Shown here one piece after another: positions 29,466 to 37,063 of a stretch of 64,000 bases of DNA (its first letter is position 1; the number at the start of each line of letters is the position of its first letter). The DNA lies in assembly GCA_022457155.1 (NCBI GenBank), contig JAJGOT010000756.1, forward strand, positions 62,001 to 126,000, read 5' to 3'. The translations under genes and the position numbers were made by a program. The DNA comes from Cladopsammia gracilis (lineage: Eukaryota; Cnidaria; Anthozoa; Scleractinia; Dendrophylliidae). Below the pieces are notes generated by a model, which saw only the letters and a program-made list of their open reading frames with translations, was not told the DNA's origin and ran no database searches.

Positions 29466-30703
29466 CCCGGCGTAGTCAATCGATAAAAATCGATATCGGA
29501 AAATCAATCGATAAATCGATAGCTATCGATAAATTGATGTTAAACGATATCGATTTTATCGATCAATCGATAAAATTCGATACTCACACGCCGACGAAGT
29601 GTTAATTTTATCGATTGTATCGATTGTATCGATTTTATCGGATTCATCGATCGCTATAGAATCGATAAAAAATTATCCTGTTTCCGTTGAGGGAGCGTTT
29701 GATTGTGACTCTTCAAATGAAGATTTTAAAGGCGGCAATGAAATTATTTGTTGACAAGCACTGTACAAGAGAACAAAGAGACTGCATCATGAATTCTTTC
29801 TGATTTTATTGTTCCATAACTAACGTAAATTATTTTTCCTTTTCCGCGGGCTTCTCGGCTTCTCGGCTGTCTAAATTTGCCCTTTTTCCTTTATTCCGGT
29901 GGTTTTGAAACCACGTTTTAACCTAAGAAACATAAAGAATACGAAGTGATCAATATAAGGAATGATTCGAAAGTATTTGCATAACTAGCCTCCTACGCAG
30001 ACACCTCTTTGTGCTCGTTACGCAAACGTCCTTTGGACTCGTCACGCGTGACGAGCCGTAAGAACGTCTGCGTAGAAGGCTATCACGCGATCAGATCATA
30101 CTGGCCTGCGTAGGAGGTTTAAGTAGTTATCGATAAAATTATCATCAATAATATTCGATGAAATAAAATAAATACACCTTTTTTAATGAAAGGATTATAC
30201 AAAGAGTTGTAAACTCGTTAGTCTTACTTGTCTTGCTTCCAAGTCGAGCGTCTTTCAGCAAAAAATGGCTGGGTAAAAAAGGTCAAAAGAGCATGAGCGT
30301 GCGATTGTGTTACATCAGCAAATAAAAGAAAAACAGTGGAATAATCAACCAGGGATCTAAAGCGGATTTCATATACAATACACGCTTGGTATTACTAAAA
30401 AGTTTGTGGAAAAGATGCAACAATTTTTATCGATTACGAACAGGGAAGTTGTTATAAGTGTTTCAGCGAGCTCTTTAATATCTTTTGGTGTTTCCGCTTC
30501 GTAAAAGGGCACGTTAATTCAGTTTCGATAAAATTCGATATAATCGATAAAATCGATAGCCCTAATTGGAAAATCGATAATTATCGAATACTCACAACGA
30601 ATTCCTTTATCGATTTTTATCGAATTTCGAAAAAATTAATCGATTTTTATCGATTGTTATCGAATGCTATCGATTATCGATATTATCGATTGACTACGCC
30701 GGG
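29466..30703. mobile_element. 1,238-bp non-autonomous DNA transposon inside element 3
   Basis: Ends are CCCGGCGTAGTCAATCGATA and its reverse complement, flanked by a perfect 7-bp duplication AGATATT (29,459-29,465; 30,704-30,710). Both subterminal zones are packed with ATCGAT/TTTATCGAT repeats. The middle holds an inverted GCCTCCTACGCAGAC/GTCTGCGTAGAAGGC segment. No coding capacity; the superfamily is not recognised. Confidence 0.85.
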
Positions 30704-30723
30704 AGATATTTTTTCAGGTGGAA

Positions 30724-31041
30724 ATGGAGGAAGGAGGAGCGGAAAGAGCTGAGGGAAAGAAGAAGAAGGAGAAGGAAGAAGATCGAAAGTGTGTCATTTG
30801 TTTAGAGGAACGGAAGCTGACAGTGCGAGAGTTTAGGAAGCGAGACGGCACGCTGGGTAGACAATTTGTCCGTACAAGGGCGAACAAACTGTTGTGCTGT
30901 AGAGGGTGGTGCCACGACAGTTGCTTGATGAAGTGGGTGCGAGAAAACGGGCGGCTTCTTCTCTTATTCAAGTGCCCGCACTGCAGATCCCTGGGGTGTG
31001 ACCTCAACGAGATGGAGGCTTTTCAAGAGGGAGAACTTTAA
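30724..31041 (+). CDS. RING-finger protein (E3 ligase-like)
   Basis: A 105-residue protein with a Glu/Lys-rich N-terminus then a compact RING: CVICLEE, later LLCCRGWCHDSC and finally FKCPHC. The spacing is RING/RING-CH-like, so it may ubiquitinate host or viral targets. ATG 30,724 is only 13 bp after the transposon target duplication, so its promoter has been displaced by 1.2 kb. It is the leftmost rightward gene of element 3 and is convergent with the SLOG gene. Confidence 0.72.
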   Translation: MEEGGAERAEGKKKKEKEEDRKCVICLEERKLTVREFRKRDGTLGRQFVRTRANKLLCCRGWCHDSCLMKWVRENGRLLLLFKCPHCRSLGCDLNEMEAFQEGEL

Positions 31042-31044
31042 AAA

Positions 31045-31255
31045 AGAACATTATTTATTTTGAAGAGACAATCAAAGAAACATTTATTTTTTTCAAGTGA
31101 CATTTATTTTCAAGAAAACATTTTATTTTACAAAGAACATTTTAATTGTTTTGTGAATCAAAACACAATAAAACAGTTGTGGTTCAAAGTCGCATTTGCA
31201 GTGTTCTCATTGTCTCACGGGTGGGCGTTAAAAATAATAATCAAAGTTCTGGTTC
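31045..31255. terminator. Convergent 3'-end region between RING and SLOG genes
   Basis: An AT-rich spacer in an otherwise GC-rich element. It contains AATAAA for the plus strand (near 31,168) and several TTTATT (AATAAA on the minus strand). Confidence 0.45.
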
Positions 31256-31261
31256 AAAGTG

Positions 31262-31861
31262 TCAATGCAGTGATTGTAGACACCCCACGGTGCGCTCGAA
31301 TAATCCGGCGAGGGCCTCTTTCCATCTGGGGTAATTGTCCACATAGCGGGAACCCACAATGGCACTCTGGGTGTGTAAGAGTGGGAAATTTCCGTTCCCC
31401 ATCGCGTGAAACGTGCCGGTGCCATAGTTGTACTTGTACCATCGCGATTTCTCCAGGTCGTAGGCAAAGATCTGCCGATGCAATTGTTTGGCATATTCCA
31501 CGGTCCACCCCGTCCCTCCTTTCATCTGTTTATGGTTGAAGGTAAAGAACCCAAACGCGTAGACGCTGCCGGCCCGTGCCGCAATGTGAAAGTTGCGTTT
31601 CAAATATTCGGCCGTGATGGCGTTGGAAACCCCTTTTCCCAATCGAGTCTGCGCCGTGATAAAGTAACTGTCGGCTCGGTTCAATTCTTCTTCCGTCAAG
31701 GGGGTGATGGTTTGACGGCGAGGGTGATGGGGTCCAATCACCACGTCCAAACGAGTCCCGAAATGGAGGGCTTGACGTTCCGCCTCGGCGTCCACGCCCG
31801 GTGCTCCACCCGTGATGATGGTGTAGTCGTTCAAAACGGGAATGTCCATGGCCATCGACAT
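31262..31861 (-). CDS. SLOG-fold (YspA/cpYpsA-like) putative nucleotide-binding protein
   Basis: About 199 residues from ATG 31,861 (alternatives 31,855 and 31,849). After VLNDYTIITGGAPGVDAEAE comes ALHFGTRLDVVIG, the Rossmann-like beta-strand, GG-x-GVD loop and second strand typical of SLOG proteins. A later KGGTGWTVEYAKQL segment followed by IFAYDLEKSRWY matches the second nucleotide-loop region of YspA-like members. SLOG proteins bind or process nucleotide ligands, and some act in prokaryotic anti-phage signalling. Here it could counter or exploit host nucleotide signals. The longer upstream frame is shadow of the neighbouring gene. A TAAATAAAAAG TATA-like box overlaps the upstream gene's stop. 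Confidence 0.65.
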   Translation of the reverse strand: MSMAMDIPVLNDYTIITGGAPGVDAEAERQALHFGTRLDVVIGPHHPRRQTITPLTEEELNRADSYFITAQTRLGKGVSNAITAEYLKRNFHIAARAGSVYAFGFFTFNHKQMKGGTGWTVEYAKQLHRQIFAYDLEKSRWYKYNYGTGTFHAMGNGNFPLLHTQSAIVGSRYVDNYPRWKEALAGLFERTVGCLQSLH

Positions 31862-31932
31862 GATGAGGAGCGCTCGTGAAAAGAAATCAACGCAAAAATG
31901 AGTCCAAGCCGGGGCAAGCGGGTTCTTTTTAT

Positions 31933-32520
31933 TTAGACCGTCGTCGACTTTGTCCACACGGGACGGTTGGCGGACCAATGGAATCTGTACGTGGACTGAT
32001 ACGTCATCCCGCATTGTCGTCGCATCCAATCCACGAAATGATGGCATTCGACTTGCGGGCAATGATGACGTAGGGGGTCGGCGTGAAAACCGCAACCTTC
32101 CACGCGATCCAAACGTTTCATTTTACGAAACGGGGGACACCCGTAAGTTTCGAGATCGAGGTGGGGGATGCCGAGTCGATCCAAGAGATCTTGTTCCACG
32201 TGCCCCCCTTTGAAGGCCACCGTATCTCGTTCGTCGGTGCGGAATCGTTCGTACAGAGCTCGGATTTGCACGTCCAAGAGCCGGTGGGGGTAGGGCGCGG
32301 CGGCGGGGGGTGGTTGAAAGTGGAGTCCGTGAATGTTCCGCATGACCCAACGGGCGGTGATCTTTTCCTTGTCCGACAACTGAGCGTACTCGACGGGGAG
32401 ATGGTAATGGACGACGCCCGAATGCTGTCGCGTCCAATCGCAGTACCCCATTTCGCGGCACAGAAAACATCCCTGGATTTGGAACCCTTCCAGGTCGATG
32501 CAAACGCATACCTTCTCCAT
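31933..32520 (-). CDS. Exonuclease-like (RNase H fold) protein, putative
   Basis: A 195-residue protein opening with VCVCIDLEGFQI, a strand with the D-x-E of DEDD exonucleases. FKGGHVEQDLLDRLGIPHLD and TYGCPPFRKM follow, and then a Cys/His-rich region (GCGFHADPLRHHC, VECHHFVDW). Similar DLEGF...KGG...GCP proteins recur in animal mobile elements as I recall, but I cannot name the family. A nuclease acting on nucleic acid ends is an inference. It is transcribed leftwards with the SLOG gene and divergently from the GRF gene; a minus-strand TATAAAAAAAC lies about 50 bp upstream. Confidence 0.5.
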   Translation of the reverse strand: MEKVCVCIDLEGFQIQGCFLCREMGYCDWTRQHSGVVHYHLPVEYAQLSDKEKITARWVMRNIHGLHFQPPPAAAPYPHRLLDVQIRALYERFRTDERDTVAFKGGHVEQDLLDRLGIPHLDLETYGCPPFRKMKRLDRVEGCGFHADPLRHHCPQVECHHFVDWMRRQCGMTYQSTYRFHWSANRPVWTKSTTV

Positions 32521-32771
32521 TGTTGCTTGTTTTGTTTTTGTTTGAATACGTGCGAGGGTCGGGGGTGTGTTTTTTTATAGAGACTGGCAGGTGGGGTGGT
32601 GGTGGGATTATGTTTAGCCAATCGAAGGAGGCCACGTCACGAGGACGTCCGCCAATCGGATACGACCACGTCACGCTACAGGGGGTCGTGGACTTGGCAT
32701 TTAAGGCGTGACGCATTCTCACTCACCCTCTTTTCTTCTTCGTTCCGGTAGCAGTGGTCCAAAGAAAAGTG
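32521..32771. promoter_or_regulatory. Divergent promoter between exonuclease-like and GRF genes
   Basis: TATAAAAAAACAC on the minus strand near 32,578 serves the left gene. ATTTAAGGCG near 32,699 is a TATA-like box for the right gene. CACGTCAC/GTGACG-type motifs occur in between. Confidence 0.45.
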
Positions 32772-34118
32772 ATGAGTATGAGTCGAGTACCCACGCAACC
32801 GACTCCCGTCGCTGCACCTAAAAAACGCAAAAACCTCACCCCCTCCAACACCAACCCAAAGAGGAAGAAAGTTAACAAGGAGAAACGTTTGAGCAAGAAA
32901 GAAATGGCGGCCTTGAATCTTCCTGTGGAGGTCTTACCACCACCGTTTCCCTCTGAAAACCAAGAAGACGATACTGTCGCCATAACGGTACCACAATCCA
33001 AAGAGCTCGAGTCAGCCATGGAAGCCATCTTTGGGATTCAACCTACGAATGGTGACACTTCCACCGGGGAAATGGTCCTCAAGAGTATGGTCAAAATAAA
33101 GGCATTGGAGGATAGACTGAATGGGGGCCCCGAAAAGCAACCTCTCCAAGTTCCCCCTGTTTCCGATTCGCCTCCCTTGTTGACCGAGGAAGAAGAGAAC
33201 GAGGCGGATGCGTTTCTGGCGAGCCTTTGCAAAGACCCGGTTCTTTCCACCCTGGTGGACGCGCCCACGCAGACGGACCCTCCACCCCAGTCCCCCGTCG
33301 TCGTCACCGACTTGTCGTGCCCCATTCACGAGTGGGAACCCTTGTGCCCGGGCAGTTGCGGGGATTTCTCTTACGAACGTTGCGGTCACGAGGGATGTCT
33401 GGTGTTCATTCCCACCCGGCATCTGGACACGATGTTGAAAGAATTGAAAGACCATCTTCACCCCGCCCTGAAAGCCCAGTGGTCTTCCTTGCGTTGCGAC
33501 TGCGGGTTGAGACCTCGAATGAAACTGAGTTTGTCCCCCAACAATTACCAAAAGGTGTTCCTGACCTGCGGCGTCAACCAGAAAGGCGTGGAACAGTTTG
33601 GTAAAGAACGCTGTGGGTATTTCCAGTGGATCCATTGGAAACCCCGCGTCAAGAAAGAGGAGTACCACCCCGTGCCGTGGACCTCTTGGGAACCGCACCA
33701 GGTCGACAAAGAAAGAGAGCCAGAAAGAGAGCCAGAAAGAGAGCCAGAGATTCCCCGGTGGAACAAGTTTTGGCGAGGAGGCTTCGTGGTGGCGGGAACG
33801 AAGAACACCATTGCCTATCCCGAAGAATTCAGAAATTTGAGTTCTCGCCCTTACCTGAAGGAGGCGTACGAGATGATGAAACAGTTTCCCCCCAAAATGA
33901 AAAAGATCATTTACGTGCAGGCCTTGTGGCGGTACCTGAAAGAGGAAGACCCTTCGTTGGAGATGTTGAAGGATGTGCAGTGGTTAAAAGACAAGTACGT
34001 GCCCGACGAGCCGACCCCCACCTTTGACTATTGGATGCGTCGAGCTGCCGAGAACTTGGCCAGAGCCGCGGAAGAGCCACCCCGTGACAAGCACAAATGC
34101 GTATCCGTCCTTTTTTGA
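32772..34118 (+). CDS. GRF zinc-finger protein
   Basis: A 448-residue protein (ATG 32,772). The N-terminal 60 residues are basic with a nuclear-signal-like KKRKNL...PKRKKVNK. The middle is acidic and Pro-rich. Near residues 235-285 lies a GRF-type zinc finger: RCDCGLRPRM, VFLTCGVN and CGYFQWIHW, as in APE2, NEIL3 and topoisomerase III, where it binds single-stranded DNA. A triple EREPEREPEREPE repeat follows. A role as replication or repair cofactor for the element polymerase is inferred. It has its own promoter and no close homologue in elements 1 and 2. Confidence 0.65.
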   Translation: MSMSRVPTQPTPVAAPKKRKNLTPSNTNPKRKKVNKEKRLSKKEMAALNLPVEVLPPPFPSENQEDDTVAITVPQSKELESAMEAIFGIQPTNGDTSTGEMVLKSMVKIKALEDRLNGGPEKQPLQVPPVSDSPPLLTEEEENEADAFLASLCKDPVLSTLVDAPTQTDPPPQSPVVVTDLSCPIHEWEPLCPGSCGDFSYERCGHEGCLVFIPTRHLDTMLKELKDHLHPALKAQWSSLRCDCGLRPRMKLSLSPNNYQKVFLTCGVNQKGVEQFGKERCGYFQWIHWKPRVKKEEYHPVPWTSWEPHQVDKEREPEREPEREPEIPRWNKFWRGGFVVAGTKNTIAYPEEFRNLSSRPYLKEAYEMMKQFPPKMKKIIYVQALWRYLKEEDPSLEMLKDVQWLKDKYVPDEPTPTFDYWMRRAAENLARAAEEPPRDKHKCVSVLF

Positions 34119-34274
34119 ACATTGTTTTTCTTCATGTAAAAATATTGTCTTGTTTGGTTGATTAAAAAAACATGTTGTCAAGAACATTCACGGTGTGGTT
34201 GTTGTTGTTAACGATAAAAGTCCCCTTCCCTCCCCCTTTTGTTACGAGTGCTTCGGATCCCATCGGCGAACGAC

Positions 34275-35350
34275 ATGGCCCCGCGTGCCAAATCCCAAAC
34301 AAAGCGAGCCTCGGTCAGTTGGGGAGAGGTTTACGAATCCCCCGAGAAAAAAGGCAGTTTGGGGGGCGTGCAACGATTTGCCCAGCAGACGGGATTGCCT
34401 CTGGCACGGGCCAAACGCGTCTTGGAAGGGCTCTTGAGTTATACCCTGCACAAACCGCGTCGGAAACGGTTTCCCACCACCCCCGTGATCGTGTTTGCCC
34501 GCGACGAACAATGGGTTTGGTGGACATGTCGGCCTTGAAGAAATGGAATAAGGGGTACCACTTCATTTTGACCGTCATCGACGTCTTGTCCAAGTACGCG
34601 TGGGCGGTGCCTTTGAAGAACAAGACTGGCAAAGCCGTGACGGAAGCCTTTGCCTCGATTCTGCGAGGCAGCAAAGGACGACAACCCTTGCGGTTGCAAA
34701 CGGACCAAGGGACAGAATTTTACAACCGGCCCTTCCAAACGTTTCTGAAGGAGCGAGGAATTGCGCTCTTTTCCACGCGCGGGGATAGCAAAGCCGCCGT
34801 GGTGGAACGATGGAATCGCACGTTGAAGGAACGCATGTACCGCATGTTTACCGCCCTGAATACGCTCCGGTACGAGGATCGGTTGCCGCTGTTGGTCCGA
34901 GGGTACAACGCCACCCCGCATCGAAGTATTGGCCTGCCCCCGAACCAAGTGACCCGCGCCAACGAACGCACCGTGTGGGATCGATTGTACGAGAAACGGC
35001 TTCGACGATGGAAACGTCCGACATTGAAGGTGGGGGATCGCGTTCGACTCAACAAGAAACATCGTCCTTTCCAAAAGGGGTATTTGCCCGGATGGACGGA
35101 AGAAGTGTTCATCGTGCAACGCGCCCGAGGAGGCCCCGTGCCCACCTACAAGATCCAAGAGTGGGACGGGACGCCCGTGGAAGGGACTTTTTACAAAGAA
35201 GACGTGCAAAAAGTCGAGGTGCCGGACGATGCCGTGTTTCGGGTGGAAAAAGTGCTTCGACGACGAGGACGGAACGTGTTGGTGCGTTGGAAGGGGTGGC
35301 CCAGCAAATACGATAGTTGGATCCCCAAACGGCATATGACCTCGCTATAA
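34275..35350 (+). pseudogene. Polinton integrase with chromodomain, frameshifted at first catalytic site
   Basis: ATG 34,275 starts an N-terminal domain (SWGEVYESPEKKGS, LHKPRRKRFP). At about 34,505-34,525 the frame changes, precisely where the first catalytic Asp (before LVDM) should be; it is absent in both frames. Downstream the core is intact: second Asp in LQTDQGTEF, Glu in VVERWNRT, then LKVGDRVRLNK and a chromodomain ending VRWKGWPSKYDSWI. A small deletion explains both defects. Since the element did integrate with a proper target duplication, the damage is later, or a sequence error. A GATAAAAG box lies 60 bp upstream. Confidence 0.82.
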
Positions 35351-35354
35351 AGAG
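35345..35354 (+). promoter_or_regulatory. TATA box overlapping the integrase stop
   Basis: CTATAAAGAGG contains the TAA stop of the integrase; the penton ATG follows 48 bp after it. The same arrangement recurs at 36,416, 41,378, 41,742 and 42,077. Confidence 0.55.
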
Positions 35355-35398
35355 GGGGATCGCACACCCAGACTGGCCACGAAGTCGTCGTCGACGTC

Positions 35399-36421
35399 AT
35401 GAATCGCGTGGTGCTCCTGAGCGATGTCTCCCCGGAATTTCCCAACAACACCCCGGATGCATTCAAGGTACGATTGGCGGAGCCGCTGGCATTGGAAGGG
35501 GATTGGGAAGTGGGGTTGCTGTCCCTCTCCACCCCCGATAGCGGACGGGCATTGACGCACGTCGCCGGGCTCGAGAAGGATGTCATGTTTGTGCTGGCTT
35601 ACACCCTGGTGGATACCCTCGATCAACCGACCCTTCACAGTTACATGATCAACGGCGATCGTTTGCAAGACGAGCAATTCATCAAGAATGGGGTGGACAT
35701 GATGGCCTCCATGATTCGACTCTTTGAGCGGGAAGCCTTTGCCCAAACGCAAGCACTGGGACGTCGTTTGGAGAAGGCCCGTCGACCCACCTTTCGTTGG
35801 GAAGGCCCGTCCTTGGTCGTGGAACATAAACTGTTGGAGCACATCAAACCCGTTCCCACCAACCCCGTACCCGGCATTCGGTTGATGGTGAATAAAAAGT
35901 TGGCGGTGGGCATGGGGTGGTTGAACGCCGAGGGGACGGCACTGGGGGAAAATCTTCACTATTCCCTCCCGTTTCAAGAATCCAAGCAGTCCTTCTTTTT
36001 TATCAAGGACACGGAACTGGGCACGACCAAGATAGACGAGACAACGGAAACGCCCATCCTCTGGCACGCGAACCGAGGGTACCTGTCTCTCTCGCTGACC
36101 GTCAATTGGCACTTTGTGAATCTCAACGATGCCTTTGCCGAGTACGTGGGGAGTACGGGACGACGCTTCTTCGTGTACACGGATCTGGTGGAAAGCAATC
36201 GGATGGGCGGTCAACTCCACCCCTTGATTCGAGAAGCGCATTTTCCCAAAAGCGGAGAAGGGGTGCAGTTCTTTGAACCCTTGCACATCCAATGGGTCCC
36301 CTTACGACGCCCCTGGATCGATATCGTCGAAGTGCAACTGGCCGACCCGACCGGGACCTTGGCAAAAATGAAAAAAGGCCAGACGGTCGCCACCTTCTCG
36401 TTCCGCAAGGTGACGGTATAA
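35399..36421 (+). CDS. Penton (minor capsid) protein, element 3
   Basis: A 340-residue protein starting MNRVVLLSDVSPEFPNNTPDAFKVRLAEPL, the same opening layout (LSSxxxxNxPxxFxVxLxxP) as the two smaller pentons here. It has an internal TRPTFRWEG-style insertion and a C-terminal strand (VATFSFRKVTV). It follows the integrase by 48 bp with its TATA over the stop, and it precedes the small GG-motif protein and the MCP, a standard structural order. Confidence 0.7.
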   Translation: MNRVVLLSDVSPEFPNNTPDAFKVRLAEPLALEGDWEVGLLSLSTPDSGRALTHVAGLEKDVMFVLAYTLVDTLDQPTLHSYMINGDRLQDEQFIKNGVDMMASMIRLFEREAFAQTQALGRRLEKARRPTFRWEGPSLVVEHKLLEHIKPVPTNPVPGIRLMVNKKLAVGMGWLNAEGTALGENLHYSLPFQESKQSFFFIKDTELGTTKIDETTETPILWHANRGYLSLSLTVNWHFVNLNDAFAEYVGSTGRRFFVYTDLVESNRMGGQLHPLIREAHFPKSGEGVQFFEPLHIQWVPLRRPWIDIVEVQLADPTGTLAKMKKGQTVATFSFRKVTV

Positions 36422-36425
36422 AAAA
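36416..36425 (+). promoter_or_regulatory. TATA box overlapping the penton stop
   Basis: GGTATAAAAAAG includes the penton TAA; the next ATG (36,468) lies 47 bp after the stop. Confidence 0.55.
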
Positions 36426-36467
36426 GCCAGCCCTCCCTCCCTCCCTCGTCGTTCCTCGAGTGTCGTC

Positions 36468-36752
36468 ATGTTGGGAGGCAGTTTAACGCGTTATCATCCC
36501 CCCTTGACGAGGACGGGGACGGGGCAAGGCGGAGGCGCCTTCATGCAAGATTTGATCAAATTGGCCACCCCGTTGCTCGCGTCGTCGTTGCGCGAAGGAA
36601 AAGCGTCGCTGGATCGAGGTCAATCGTGGAAACAGGCGGGAAAAGCGGTGTTTGGCGCCTTGGGACGAGGGGTGAAACGAAAAGCCCTGACGAGCAAGCA
36701 AGGGATCTATAAAAAAGCGGCGAAACGAGCCCGAGACATTTTCGGCGAGTGA
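36468..36752 (+). CDS. Small basic GG-motif virion protein A
   Basis: 94 residues. A short leader ends in GTGQGGG (residues 17-23), followed by an amphipathic helix (AFMQDLIKLATPLLASSLRE) and a Lys/Arg-rich tail. It is a member of the set of element 3 proteins with leader, xGG and helix that look like protease-processed core or membrane-active peptides. Confidence 0.6.
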   Translation: MLGGSLTRYHPPLTRTGTGQGGGAFMQDLIKLATPLLASSLREGKASLDRGQSWKQAGKAVFGALGRGVKRKALTSKQGIYKKAAKRARDIFGE

Positions 36753-36800
36753 AGACAGAAACATTAAAGAAAACAAAAAACTAGCAGCACCAGCACCACC

Positions 36801-37055
36801 ATGGTCCACCCCCTGGTCGTGCAATCACGACCCCGGCATCTGACGGGAAGGGGACGGTATAAAAGTCCCGTCCAACGCGGGGGTTGGATCTCGTCGGACG
36901 TGGCACCTCCCCCGGGGTATTGGTTCACTCGACGACTACGTCAACGCGGAGGTTGGATCTCGTCGGACGTCGCGCCTCCACCGGGGTATCGGTTCGCCAG
37001 ATACATAAAAAGGGTCCACGCGCGTCCACGGCAACGCAAACGTCCACCTCCCTGA
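36801..37055 (+). CDS. Small repeat protein with two QRGG units (putative)
   Basis: 84 codons containing a 23-residue repeat twice, each beginning QRGGWISSDVAPPPGY (residues 25-47 and 48-70), encoded by a 69-bp tandem DNA repeat. The tail is basic (RPRQRKRPPP). The repeated QRGG fits the cleavage-motif theme. However, a TATA box at 36,857 lies inside the ORF, so the region could instead be the leader of the MCP transcript. Confidence 0.4.
   Translation: MVHPLVVQSRPRHLTGRGRYKSPVQRGGWISSDVAPPPGYWFTRRLRQRGGWISSDVAPPPGYRFARYIKRVHARPRQRKRPPP
36873..37010 (+). repeat. 69-bp tandem repeat upstream of the MCP
   Basis: CAACGCGGNGGTTGGATCTC begins copies at 36,873 and 36,942. The unit is 23 codons long and diverges mostly at silent positions, which suggests that it is translated. 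Confidence 0.7.
37004..37014 (+). promoter_or_regulatory. TATA-like box of the MCP
   Basis: CATAAAAAGGG lies 60 bp before the MCP ATG, matching the spacing at other element 3 genes. A stronger TATAAAAG at 36,857 is 207 bp upstream. Confidence 0.4.
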
Positions 37056-37063
37056 ACGCAACC

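Noticed and set aside
31868..32095. An N-terminal extension of the SLOG protein
   Set aside because: It overlaps the exonuclease-like gene and lies upstream of the TATA-like box at its stop; the SLOG fold begins after 31,861.
33012..33698. A 228-codon minus-strand ORF
   Set aside because: Antisense shadow of the GRF gene in GC-rich sequence, as are the other long antisense ORFs of 34-43 kb.
34172..34540. An N-terminal extension of the integrase in the main frame
   Set aside because: These codons have no integrase character; the true N-terminus lies in another frame from 34,275, so this is a frameshift and not an extended protein.
36884..37063. A 60-residue extension of the element 3 MCP
   Set aside because: It is the out-of-frame reading of the 69-bp repeats and contains a TATA-like box; ATG 37,064 gives the family's usual length.
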